A stretch of 64,000 nucleotides of DNA from Acetobacterium fimetarium (GTDB lineage Bacteria > Bacillota > Clostridia > Eubacteriales > Eubacteriaceae), in NCBI RefSeq assembly GCF_014284475.1, contig NZ_WJBC01000012.1, positions 1 to 64,000 of the forward strand. The letters are read 5' to 3'. Position 1 is the first letter of the stretch. Each line of letters opens with the position of its first letter. The translations under genes and the position numbers were made by a program. The notes under the pieces were generated by a model. The model was not told where the DNA came from. It saw only the letters and a list, made by a program, of their open reading frames with translations, and did no database searches. Positions 25,665-34,753 of the stretch are shown in pieces.

Positions 25665-25740
25665 GATCTCGTAGCTCAGCTGGCAGAGCACTACCTTGAC
25701 ATGGTAGGGGTCGTTGGTTCAAGTCCAATCGGGATCACCA
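25665..25740 (+). tRNA. tRNA-Val (anticodon GAC)
   Basis: This 76-nt cloverleaf has acceptor GATCTCG/CGGGATC, D arm GCTCAGCTGGCAGAGC, anticodon stem CTACC/GGTAG with loop TTGACAT (anticodon GAC), T arm TTGGTTCAAGTCCAA and an encoded CCA end. It marks the left edge of the defence region. Confidence 0.95.
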
Positions 25741-25753
25741 TATTTGAAGTATT

Positions 25754-25776
25754 GCGTCCTTCGGGGCGTTTTTTTT
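25754..25776 (+). terminator. Terminator after tRNA-Val
   Basis: GCGTCC-TTCG-GGGCG is followed by eight or nine Ts. Confidence 0.8.
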
Positions 25777-25949
25777 ATGTAAAAAAACGAACCTGTCCCA
25801 AATCTGTCCACTTCCAGCCCTTATAATCAAGATAGTTATATTATTCGTTTCAGCTAGGACAAATGTCAAAGGTGGTATCAACAAAATTTCCGGGAAAAGG
25901 TCGCCTTGGATTATCCCCAGTTAATAAGGGCTTGCAGCAGGATAAAGCG

Positions 25950-25978
25950 TTGCACTTGATTAAAAATAGGTGTAAAAT
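25950..25978 (+). promoter_or_regulatory. Predicted promoter of the BREX operon
   Basis: TTGCAC (25950-25955) and TAAAAT (25973-25978) are 17 bp apart, about 100 bp before brxA. The stretch 25777-25949 holds no convincing gene. A 61-codon frame there (25863-26048) overlaps this promoter and has no ribosome site. Confidence 0.5.
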
Positions 25979-26075
25979 TCTTTTAGTGTGTATAAAAAGT
26001 GCGTGCGATTTTTTCACAACAAACCAGATAATTCTGGGATGTCACTAATTGAAAAAAATACCGGAGGAAATCAAG

Positions 26076-26678
26076 ATGCCCAAAAAAGAATACAGTGCCG
26101 GAATGACTAAGTTTTCCTTCTGGTTTTCAGAATTTAAAAAGATGGTTCAGCTACAAGACCGTGGCAAAAGCCTGGACGACATTAAGCAGATGAATCTAGC
26201 CGAAAACATCTTCTCGGCAACAACACCGAAGCGGGCCAGCCAAATCTTTAATGCAGTATCAACCCGCATAAAAAGTTTAGATCCAACCTTCTATACCGTA
26301 TTTAACCAAAGCGACATTGCCAACCAGAAGATCATTGTCTTAATCGCCATTATGGAAACAGACAGTTTATTCTTTGATTTTGTTTACGAAGTCTACCGTG
26401 AAAAGCTGATCATTGGCATGGCCGAACTGGCGGACAGCGACTTGAGCATTTTCTTTAAAAACAAACAACTGCAAAGCGAAAAAGTTGCCAAATGGACGGA
26501 TCATACCCTAAAAACGTTGGGGAAAAGTTATAAAACCGTTCTGACTGAAGCGGGGGCCATTGATCGCTCAAAGGGCAACCGAAAAATACTAAAACCAATC
26601 CTGGACCGGTCGCTGGAAGACTGTCTGGTACAAAATGGTATGGCGGTGACTCTCCATGCCTTAACGGGGGTACGATAA
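26076..26678 (+). CDS. brxA: BREX protein BrxA
   Basis: This 200-residue BrxA (DUF1819/NusB-fold) small protein is the first gene of type 1 BREX. Features are the N-terminal EYSAGMTKFSFWFSEFKKMVQL, a helical body, and the C-terminal GNRKILKPILDRSLEDCLVQNG, which match the family in length and order. Homologues in E. coli BREX bind DNA, and BREX stops phage DNA replication while marking host DNA by PglX methylation. I chose ATG 26076 because GGAGGAAATCAAG precedes it; a TTG 27 bp upstream is less likely. The gene abuts brxB. Confidence 0.92.
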   Translation: MPKKEYSAGMTKFSFWFSEFKKMVQLQDRGKSLDDIKQMNLAENIFSATTPKRASQIFNAVSTRIKSLDPTFYTVFNQSDIANQKIIVLIAIMETDSLFFDFVYEVYREKLIIGMAELADSDLSIFFKNKQLQSEKVAKWTDHTLKTLGKSYKTVLTEAGAIDRSKGNRKILKPILDRSLEDCLVQNGMAVTLHALTGVR

Positions 26679-27257
26679 ATGGCGACATTAGCAGAGCGAC
26701 TGGATCAAGCCGAAACGATCATCAAAACCGAAAGCTTTCGCCAAAACAAAGGACTGGGCAATGAGGTGGGTTATTATATATTTGATTACCCGGCCGAGAA
26801 AGAACTGGCAGTCCGGGAACGGATCCGATATATGCAGGGAAAAAACAACCGGGGATCCGATGGGTTTGAACTAAAGGTCTTTGACCTCTACGATCTGGTT
26901 ATTGATATTCTGGAGGCCGAAGGCTTTCTGGAGCAGTGCTTCCGCTTCGAACAGAAAAAAGGCATGGAGCGGATTATCAAAGCCGTGGGCAATCTGCTTC
27001 AGGTAAACGATGAAAACAGCCTGATTGTGAAGCACATCCAGGAGAACACCCCAGCGGATGCCGTGGTCTTTCTGACTGGTATCGGCAAATGCTATCCGAT
27101 CCTCCGCTCGCACAAGGTGCTCAACAACCTCCATCAGGCCATCGACCGGGTGCCAGTGGTGCTGTTTTTTCCGGGAAAATACGACGGCCAGGAACTGGTG
27201 CTGTTTTCCGAAATCAAAGACGACAATTATTACCGGGCCTTTAAGCTCGTAGACTAA
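26679..27257 (+). CDS. brxB: BREX protein BrxB
   Basis: This 192-residue BrxB (DUF1788) is required for type 1 BREX; its biochemical role is not known. The family pattern is seen in VGYYIFDYPAEKELAVRERI, FDLYDLVIDILEAEGFLEQCF (about residues 67-87) and the C-terminal VVLFFPGKYDGQELVLFSEI. The start immediately follows the brxA stop with CGGGGG upstream, so the two are translationally coupled. brxC follows by 14 bp. Confidence 0.92.
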   Translation: MATLAERLDQAETIIKTESFRQNKGLGNEVGYYIFDYPAEKELAVRERIRYMQGKNNRGSDGFELKVFDLYDLVIDILEAEGFLEQCFRFEQKKGMERIIKAVGNLLQVNDENSLIVKHIQENTPADAVVFLTGIGKCYPILRSHKVLNNLHQAIDRVPVVLFFPGKYDGQELVLFSEIKDDNYYRAFKLVD

Positions 27258-27271
27258 GGGGAGAGAAAACT

Positions 27272-30200
27272 ATGTATATCAAGGATATGTTCGCCAAACC
27301 CATTGACCGGGACATTAAGGGCGTTATCAAGGTTGGTCAGGCCGATGACGAAAACATCAAACAGGAACTGGAAGAATATGTAGTCACTGAAGAACTGCAG
27401 AAACATTTTGCCGATTTTTTTACCAGCTATCGCAAAGGCATCAATGGCCATACCGACAAAATGGGTGTCTGGATCTCCGGCTTCTTTGGCAGTGGTAAAT
27501 CCCACTTTCTGAAAATCTTATCATATCTGCTGGAAAATAAGCAGGTTAACGGTAAAAGAGCCCTGGATTATTTTGTTGATGATGACAAGATCGGAGATGC
27601 TATGGTTTTGGCCGACATGAAATTGGTCGCCAGCGTCCCCACCGATGTCATCCTCTTTAACATCGATTCCAAAAGTGAAATGACAGGCAAAAACTCTAAG
27701 GATGCGATTGTGGCGGTGTTTTTAAAGGTGTTCAACGAGATGCAGGGCTACTGCGGATCGATCCCTTATCTGGCCGATTTGGAACGAGAACTGGATGAAA
27801 AAGGTCGTTACGAGGAATTCAAAGAAAAATTTGAAGACGATTTCGGAAAAAGCTGGGAATCCTCCCGTCATAAATTTGATTTTATTCAGGACAGCATTGT
27901 CGATGTGCTGGATGACATGGGTTTTATGAGCGAACTGGCGGTACGGAACTGGTGCGAAAAATCCACCGATCCCTATCCCTTAAGCATTGACGGTTTTGCC
28001 CGGCTGGTCAAAGAATATCTGGATGGCAAAGCCAGCAATCATCACATTGTTTTTCTGGTCGATGAAATCGGCCAGTATATCGGCGATGACTCCAAACTGA
28101 TGCTCAACCTGCAAACCGTCACCGAAGATCTGGGCACTGCCTGCAATGGAAAGGTCTGGATTGTGGTCACCAGCCAGCAGGACATCGATTCAGTGACCAA
28201 AACCAAAGGCAACGACTTCTCCAAAATCCAGGGCCGTTTCGACACCCGGCTCTCCCTGTCATCAGCCAACGTGGATGAGGTCATCAAAAAAAGAATTCTT
28301 GATAAAAACACCACCGGTGAACAAACCCTCAGCCTCCTCTACGAAAACAAGGCCACAATCATCAAAAACCTGATCGTCTTCAATGACGGGATTGAAAAAA
28401 AACTCTACGCCGACGAACGGGATTTCGCAGCTGTCTATCCCTTTGTCCCGTATCAGTTTAATCTGCTGGCCAGCGTGTTAACCTCCATCCGCACCCATGG
28501 GGCATCCGGTAAGCACCTCTCCGAAGGGGAACGCTCGATGATTGCACTCTTCAAAGAATCCGCCATGAAGCTGATGAACCAGGAACAGGGTGCCATCATT
28601 CCCTTCAATGTCTTTTATGACGCCCTCCACCAATTTCTCGACCACAGCCATAAAGGCGTGATCACCCGGGCCCTGGACAACGCCTACATCAACCCCGACC
28701 ATCAGGCTGACTGCTTCAATGTCAACGTTCTTAAAACCCTGTTTATGATTAAATATGTAAAAGAGATCACCGCCAATCTGGACAACATCACCAGCCTGAT
28801 GATTGCGGAGATTGACACCGACCGGATTGCCCTGAAGAAACAGGTGGACGAAGCCCTGAAGGTGCTGATGCGCCAGATGCTGGTCCAGAAAAACGGCGAG
28901 ATCTACGTTTTCTTAACCGATGAAGAACAGGAAATCAACCGCGAGGTGGACAGCCAGACGGTGGAAATGGCCGAGGTTATCAGCAAGGTCGCCGAACTGA
29001 TTTTTGAGGTGATCATCCCGGACAAGAAATACCGTTATCCGGCGTTAAACGGACGCTACAACTTTGCCTTCAATCAATTGGTCGATGACCGCCCCTATAA
29101 ATCGAACCAGAACCATGCCATTGGGGTGGAGGTGATCACCCCCAGCTCCGATTACAGCGATGACGAAACCAACCTGCGAATGAAGTCCGGCCGGGAACAG
29201 AAGGTCCTGGTGGTACTCCCTAACGACGGCGCCTTTATCTTTGAACTCCAGAATGCCCTGAAAATCGAAAAATACCTGCGTCTGACAACTACCGACCGAC
29301 TGGCCAAATTTGAGCAGATCAAAGAAGCCAAGCGGGTGGAGATGCGGGAAAGAAACGAAAACGCCAAGCTCTTTTTAGTGGAAGCCATGAAAAAGGCCGA
29401 TATCTATGTCAACGGCGATAAAACCCAGATCAGCCAGAAGGACGTCACCGCCCGGATCACTGATGCGATTGGCAAGCTGGTGGCCACGGTTTATCATAAA
29501 CTGCCCTATATTGACACCGCCATGGGGGAAGTCAATATTCGTGCTTTATTTAAAAGCTCTTCCCAGCAGGCCTTGTCCCTGGAGGGAACAACCAATCCCA
29601 ATGCCCATGCCCTATATGATGTGCTGTCGTATATCGGTGCTAATTCCGTCCAGCATACCAAAACATCGATGAAGTCAATCATGGACCGTTTTATCAAAGC
29701 CCCTTATGGCTTTGTGGAAGATGACGTGGAGTGGCTGGTGGCCAGGCTGTTTAAAGACGGGGATATTTCCCTTACCGTCAGCGGCGCCTCGGTGACCCTT
29801 TTGAATAAATCCGAAGAGGAAGTCATCCGCTACCTGACCAAGAAAGAATATGTCGAAAAGCTCCTGACCGACCGTCGGGAAAAAGCCAATGACAAACAAA
29901 AAAAAGCCCTCCGGGAAGTCGCCAAAGAACTCTTTAATGTCTCAAAAATGGATGACGATGATGATTCCATGATGAGTGCCTTCCAGCGGTACGCTCAATC
30001 CCTGATGAACGATCTGGAAAAACTGGAAATCAGCTACGAGAACCACCACCTGCCCGGGAAGAAAATTGTCGATTCGGGACTGGCTCTCTTGCGCTCGGTG
30101 GTACAGATCCAGTCTCCAGTGGAATTTTTCAATAAGATCGATCGGGATCGGGATGATTTTCTGGATTTTGCTGAAGATTACGAACCGGTCAAAGCCTTTT

Positions 30201-30940
30201 TTGCCGGGGAACAGATTAATATTTTTATCAGGGCCCAGGAAAAGATAAAAATCTATGATGAGAGCCAGACCTTTATTGTCAGCAAGGAAATCGAAGACCG
30301 GGTAGCGGAGATTAAACAAATTCTGAAAATGTCCGCCCCCTATAACGAGATCCCCAGGCTACCGGAACTGATTGACCGCTATGTCCATGCCTACAGCCAT
30401 TATCTGACCGATCAGCTCCCGCCGATTATCGATGCTATCAACGGAGCCAGGAAAAGGGTCTTTGATGAATTGGAAACCCGAGCCTTCAAGGATGATTTGG
30501 ACAAAGACTACACCCAGAAGTTCAGAGCCCTTGAGGATAAGGCCAACGCCTGCAATAACGTTGCCACCCTCCAGAACATTAAAGTAGAAGCCGATACCCT
30601 AAAAATTAGACTGCTCAATGAAATCACCGCAAAAGATCAGAAGGAACGGGAACGACAGGAAAGCGAGCGACTGGAACGGGAACGGCTTGAAAAAGAACAG
30701 CAGGAAAAAGACCGCACCAGAGAAAAACCGGGCACCTACAAGAACGACAAAACCTCAGTAACACCGCCACCACCCCAGCCAAAAATCAAAAAGAAAAAGA
30801 ACATCAGCATCAAGGCCATCAATCCCCAGGTAACCTGGCAGATCGAAACCCCAGCCGACCTGGACGCCTGTATGACTGAACTGAAAAACCGGATTCTGGC
30901 CCAGCTGGAAACCGACACCATCGTCAACATCGAATTCTAA
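27272..30940 (+). CDS. brxC: BREX ATPase BrxC
   Basis: This 1222-residue P-loop ATPase is BrxC/PglY-like. The Walker A GFFGSGKSHFLKIL is at residues 70-83 and Walker B HHIVFLVDEIGQYIGD at about residues 252-267. A charged coiled coil rich in Arg/Glu (about residues 1125-1155) is followed by a Pro/Lys-rich linker (TPPPPQPKIKKKKN) and a short C-terminal domain. It is essential in characterised type 1 systems and probably forms the motor or scaffold of the complex. The start follows GGGGAGAGAAAAC. Base composition is similar to brxA/B, pglZ and brxL, unlike the accessory genes inserted later in the operon. Confidence 0.95.
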   Translation: MYIKDMFAKPIDRDIKGVIKVGQADDENIKQELEEYVVTEELQKHFADFFTSYRKGINGHTDKMGVWISGFFGSGKSHFLKILSYLLENKQVNGKRALDYFVDDDKIGDAMVLADMKLVASVPTDVILFNIDSKSEMTGKNSKDAIVAVFLKVFNEMQGYCGSIPYLADLERELDEKGRYEEFKEKFEDDFGKSWESSRHKFDFIQDSIVDVLDDMGFMSELAVRNWCEKSTDPYPLSIDGFARLVKEYLDGKASNHHIVFLVDEIGQYIGDDSKLMLNLQTVTEDLGTACNGKVWIVVTSQQDIDSVTKTKGNDFSKIQGRFDTRLSLSSANVDEVIKKRILDKNTTGEQTLSLLYENKATIIKNLIVFNDGIEKKLYADERDFAAVYPFVPYQFNLLASVLTSIRTHGASGKHLSEGERSMIALFKESAMKLMNQEQGAIIPFNVFYDALHQFLDHSHKGVITRALDNAYINPDHQADCFNVNVLKTLFMIKYVKEITANLDNITSLMIAEIDTDRIALKKQVDEALKVLMRQMLVQKNGEIYVFLTDEEQEINREVDSQTVEMAEVISKVAELIFEVIIPDKKYRYPALNGRYNFAFNQLVDDRPYKSNQNHAIGVEVITPSSDYSDDETNLRMKSGREQKVLVVLPNDGAFIFELQNALKIEKYLRLTTTDRLAKFEQIKEAKRVEMRERNENAKLFLVEAMKKADIYVNGDKTQISQKDVTARITDAIGKLVATVYHKLPYIDTAMGEVNIRALFKSSSQQALSLEGTTNPNAHALYDVLSYIGANSVQHTKTSMKSIMDRFIKAPYGFVEDDVEWLVARLFKDGDISLTVSGASVTLLNKSEEEVIRYLTKKEYVEKLLTDRREKANDKQKKALREVAKELFNVSKMDDDDDSMMSAFQRYAQSLMNDLEKLEISYENHHLPGKKIVDSGLALLRSVVQIQSPVEFFNKIDRDRDDFLDFAEDYEPVKAFFAGEQINIFIRAQEKIKIYDESQTFIVSKEIEDRVAEIKQILKMSAPYNEIPRLPELIDRYVHAYSHYLTDQLPPIIDAINGARKRVFDELETRAFKDDLDKDYTQKFRALEDKANACNNVATLQNIKVEADTLKIRLLNEITAKDQKERERQESERLERERLEKEQQEKDRTREKPGTYKNDKTSVTPPPPQPKIKKKKNISIKAINPQVTWQIETPADLDACMTELKNRILAQLETDTIVNIEF

Positions 30941-31018
30941 TTTGAAACAGACAATGTTTCATGGTGGGCACCGCCCGCCTTTGCCTGTAAAAAACCAACC
31001 TAATGCATCATTTCGTAG

Positions 31019-31037
31019 GGGCGATCCGTGATCGCCC
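31019..31037. repeat. Palindrome in the brxC-pglX gap
   Basis: GGGCGATC-CGT-GATCGCCC is a perfect 8 bp stem inside GTAGGGGC...GCCCGCTCC, resembling the small extragenic palindromes common in clostridial genomes. A second short GC-rich stem (GTGGGCACCGCCCGC) lies near 30964. It may act as an mRNA processing or stability element between brxC and pglX. Confidence 0.5.
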
Positions 31038-31073
31038 GCTCCCTTAACCCCAATCCACAACAGAGAGGTAATC

Positions 31074-34000
31074 ATGAACAAAACAGCCATCAAAACCTTC
31101 GCCATCTGGGCCCGCAACAAGCTTATTGATGATATCACTTATAAAGCCGGACTCCTCGGCATTACCGATAAAGAAATCAAGCCCCCCTTGCCCCAGTCTA
31201 CCTCCACCGTTCAGTTTTTTGACATCGGTACCAAAGAACCTTATGCCATCACCGGCAATGATATAGAACAACGCCGAAAACTGGTGGAAGCTCTGGTGAA
31301 TAAAGACGCCGACCATCCCACCGCCTTTAAAAATCTGGTGGAAGAGGTGGCCTATACCTGGTTTAACCGCCTGATCGCCGTGCGCTTTATGGAAGTCAAT
31401 GACTACCTGCCTACCCGAATCCGGGTGCTGTCATCCGAAAGCCCGGGTAAGCGGGAGCCGGATCTGGTTACTCGTCCCTTTGATGCGGAGCTGGACTATT
31501 CCCAGTCGGAACAACAACAAATCGCTCATCTCCAGGACAATAACCTGTGGGATGAGCTGTTTCGGATGCTCTTTATCAAGCAGTGCAACGCCTTTAATGC
31601 GGTTCTGCCGGAGCTGTTTGAAAAAACCAACGACTATACCGAACTGCTGATGAACGTATCCTTTACCGATCAGGATGGCGTTGTTTTTCATCTGGTTAAT
31701 GATATCGACGAAGATGATTTTAATGTAGAAAAAGAAGGCCAGGTGGAGATCATCGGCTGGCTGTATCAATATTATAATACCGAACCCAAAGACGAGGTTT
31801 TCGCTCTCCTAAAAAAGAACGTCAAAATCACCAAAGAGCGCATCCCCGCGGCCACCCAGCTGTTTACCCCAGACTGGATCGTCCGCTATATGGTCGAAAA
31901 CAGCTTGGGACGGCTGTGGCTGGAAGGTCATCCCAATGACAGTCTGAAAGCGGACTGGAAATATTATCTGGATGAAGCCGAACAGGAGCCGGAGGTACAA
32001 AAACAACTGGATGTCATCCGGGAAGAGTACAAAAATATCCGCCCCGAAGAGATTAAAATCATTGACCCCTGTATGGGTAGTGGTCATATTCTCGTTTATG
32101 CTTTTGATGTGCTGATGGCCATCTACGAAAGCATGGGCTACAGCCAGCGCGATGCCGCTAAAAGTATTCTGGAAAATAACCTCTTCGGCCTGGACATTGA
32201 TACCCGGGCCTATCAGCTGGCTTATTTTGCCTTGATGATGAAGGCGAGACAATATAACCGGCGGATTTTAAATGGCAAAAACCGGCCAAAGGTCTATGCT
32301 TTTGCTGAAAGCAATGGCTTAAACCGAACCCATTTATATGCCTTAGACACCGGTTTTGATAAAGAAGAACGGGAAGTGGCAGTAGCGCAGATCGAAAAAC
32401 TCCTGCAAACCTTTGTTGATGCCAACGAATATGGCTCAATTTTAAAGATGGAAGATTTGAATTGGGAGTTGCTGAGGTCTTATGCCGATTCGTCCATTAC
32501 CCGAGGTCAGATAAACATCGATAGTATTGGCGTGGAGGCGACCATTGAACGATTCAAAGGGCTTATTGAACTGGGCCAAGTGCTGGCGCAAAAATATGAG
32601 GTGGTGGTGACCAATCCGCCATATATGGGTAGTAGTGGTATGGGGACAAAGCTTTCGGATTTTGTAAAGAAGCAGTATCCGGATAGTAAAGCTGATTTGT
32701 TTGCGGTATGCATAGAAAAAGGGAATGAGATGTTAAAACCGAATGGCTACAATTGTATGGTAACAATGCAGTCATGGATGTTTTTACCAAGCTTTGAAAA
32801 AATGAGAGCTAAACTGCTGACAACAAAAACTATTACCAATCTCATGCATATGGAGAACATGGTTATGGGGATCGCATTTGGTACGGCAGTTGCCGTATTT
32901 AGAGAGCACCATATTAAAAATTTCAAGGGCACGTACAACTTGATTAAATTGGCAGATGTGAAGGAGGATCAACCAGTAGAATTCCCTGTGATTGGAAACC
33001 GATTTGCTCAAGTAAGTACGGAGAATTTTTCTAAAATACCGGGGATGCCAATTGCTTATTGGGCTTCAAAAACACTAATTGAAGATTTTATAGTTGGTGA
33101 TAGGATGGATAGTATTGTAAAGCCAAAACAAGGGCTTGCCACTGCAGATAATGATCGGTTTTTACGCCAATGGTTTGAAGTAAACATAAATAAGATTTCA
33201 TTCGTATGTGAAACGCTCGATGCATCCAAAACTGCACATAGAAAATGGTTTCCTTATAACAAAGGCGGTGTGCGTAGACAGTGGTATGGCAACTATGATT
33301 ATGTAGTTAATTGGGAAAATGATGGAAAAGAAATTCGTAATTTTAAGGATAATAAAGGAAAAGTCCGATCAAGACCTCAAAATACTGATTTTTATTTTCG
33401 AGAGTCAATAACATGGTCTTTAATCACAAGTGGTGGATTTAGTATTCGTTATCGTAAGATAGGGAGTATCCATGATGTGGCAGGAATGTCTGCATTCTCC
33501 GAGGATCATGAATTAATTCTATATATTCTTGGTTTATTGAGTACAAAGATTGCAAACTATGTGTTTAAAATGCTAAATCCAACGATTAATTTACAAATTG
33601 GTGATTTTAACAATTTTCCCGTAATTAGGACAGGCAACAAAATGATTATACTTGACATAGTAAGAAGAAATATATCAATTAGTCAAACCGACTGGGACTC
33701 CTTCGAAACCTCCTGGGATTTCAAAACCCACCCCTTACTAGCCTTCCGTACCAATGTCGATTTGGGCGTGCTCCGCTCCTACGAACAGGATGAAAACGGT
33801 CATCTGGTTGATACCGAAACCACCTTAGGTAACGGTGGCATCCAGACAGCCTTTGAACGCTGGCAGGATTTTACCGAGCTCCAATTCACCCAGCTCAAAC
33901 AAAACGAAGAGGAACTCAACCGGATATTTATCGACATCTATGGTCTCCAGGATGAACTCACCCCGGAGATCGAAGATAAGGATGTGACCGTACGTCGGGC

Positions 34001-34742
34001 TGATCTGGGCCGGGAAATCCGTTCCTTTATTTCCTATGCTGTCGGTTGCATGTTCGGCCGTTACAGCCTGGATACTGAAGGCCTGGCCTATGCCGGTGGG
34101 GACTGGGACAGCGGCAAATATCAAACCTTTATCCCGGATCAGGATAATGTTCTTCCTATCACCGATGAAGAATATTTTGAAGATGATGTAGTCGGCCTCT
34201 TCGTTGCCTTTGTTAAAAAAGTGTATGGGGAAGCGACCCTGGAAAACAATCTGGATTTTATTGCCAATGCCTTGGGTAACAAAGGCAATACCTCCCGGGA
34301 AATCATCCGCAATTACTTCCTGAAAGACTTTTTCAAAGACCATTGCAAGGTTTATCAGAAACGCCCGATCTATTGGCTCTTCGACAGTGGCAAGGAAAAC
34401 GGTTTTAAAGCCCTGATCTATCTCCACCGTTACAATACCGACACCATCGGCAACCTCCGCATCGATTACCTCCACCGGATGCAGAAGGTCTACGAAAGTG
34501 AAATGGCCCGCATGCAGGAAACCATCGACAACAGCACCAACCCCCGGGACGTCTCTGCGGCCACGAAACGCAAAGAAAAGCTGATCAAACAGCTCAAAGA
34601 AACCAAAGAATACGACGAAAAAATTGCCCATCTGGCTCTGGCCCGAATCGAACTGGATCTGGATGACGGGGTTAAGGTGAATTATGAGAAAGTGCAGACG
34701 GATGTGGAAGGTAAGAAAATTCAAGTACTGGGGAAAATATAA
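31074..34742 (+). CDS. pglX: BREX adenine-specific DNA methyltransferase PglX
   Basis: This 1222-residue N6-adenine methyltransferase of BREX marks host DNA at a non-palindromic site. SAM-binding motif I DPCMGSGHILVYAFD is at about residue 331 and the catalytic NPPYMGSSGMG at 514. The C-terminal helical region is rich in charged residues. Base composition falls markedly between about 32480 and 33690 (catalytic motif onward, the expected target-recognition region), then returns to the flanking level, suggesting exchange of the recognition segment by recombination. The start follows GAGAGGTAATC. The reading frame is intact with no phase-variable tract seen. Confidence 0.95.
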   Translation: MNKTAIKTFAIWARNKLIDDITYKAGLLGITDKEIKPPLPQSTSTVQFFDIGTKEPYAITGNDIEQRRKLVEALVNKDADHPTAFKNLVEEVAYTWFNRLIAVRFMEVNDYLPTRIRVLSSESPGKREPDLVTRPFDAELDYSQSEQQQIAHLQDNNLWDELFRMLFIKQCNAFNAVLPELFEKTNDYTELLMNVSFTDQDGVVFHLVNDIDEDDFNVEKEGQVEIIGWLYQYYNTEPKDEVFALLKKNVKITKERIPAATQLFTPDWIVRYMVENSLGRLWLEGHPNDSLKADWKYYLDEAEQEPEVQKQLDVIREEYKNIRPEEIKIIDPCMGSGHILVYAFDVLMAIYESMGYSQRDAAKSILENNLFGLDIDTRAYQLAYFALMMKARQYNRRILNGKNRPKVYAFAESNGLNRTHLYALDTGFDKEEREVAVAQIEKLLQTFVDANEYGSILKMEDLNWELLRSYADSSITRGQINIDSIGVEATIERFKGLIELGQVLAQKYEVVVTNPPYMGSSGMGTKLSDFVKKQYPDSKADLFAVCIEKGNEMLKPNGYNCMVTMQSWMFLPSFEKMRAKLLTTKTITNLMHMENMVMGIAFGTAVAVFREHHIKNFKGTYNLIKLADVKEDQPVEFPVIGNRFAQVSTENFSKIPGMPIAYWASKTLIEDFIVGDRMDSIVKPKQGLATADNDRFLRQWFEVNINKISFVCETLDASKTAHRKWFPYNKGGVRRQWYGNYDYVVNWENDGKEIRNFKDNKGKVRSRPQNTDFYFRESITWSLITSGGFSIRYRKIGSIHDVAGMSAFSEDHELILYILGLLSTKIANYVFKMLNPTINLQIGDFNNFPVIRTGNKMIILDIVRRNISISQTDWDSFETSWDFKTHPLLAFRTNVDLGVLRSYEQDENGHLVDTETTLGNGGIQTAFERWQDFTELQFTQLKQNEEELNRIFIDIYGLQDELTPEIEDKDVTVRRADLGREIRSFISYAVGCMFGRYSLDTEGLAYAGGDWDSGKYQTFIPDQDNVLPITDEEYFEDDVVGLFVAFVKKVYGEATLENNLDFIANALGNKGNTSREIIRNYFLKDFFKDHCKVYQKRPIYWLFDSGKENGFKALIYLHRYNTDTIGNLRIDYLHRMQKVYESEMARMQETIDNSTNPRDVSAATKRKEKLIKQLKETKEYDEKIAHLALARIELDLDDGVKVNYEKVQTDVEGKKIQVLGKI

Positions 34743-34753
34743 GGTGATGCGAA

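Noticed and set aside
25863-26048. 61-codon frame upstream of brxA
   Set aside because: It overlaps the predicted brx promoter, lacks a ribosome site and resembles no known protein.
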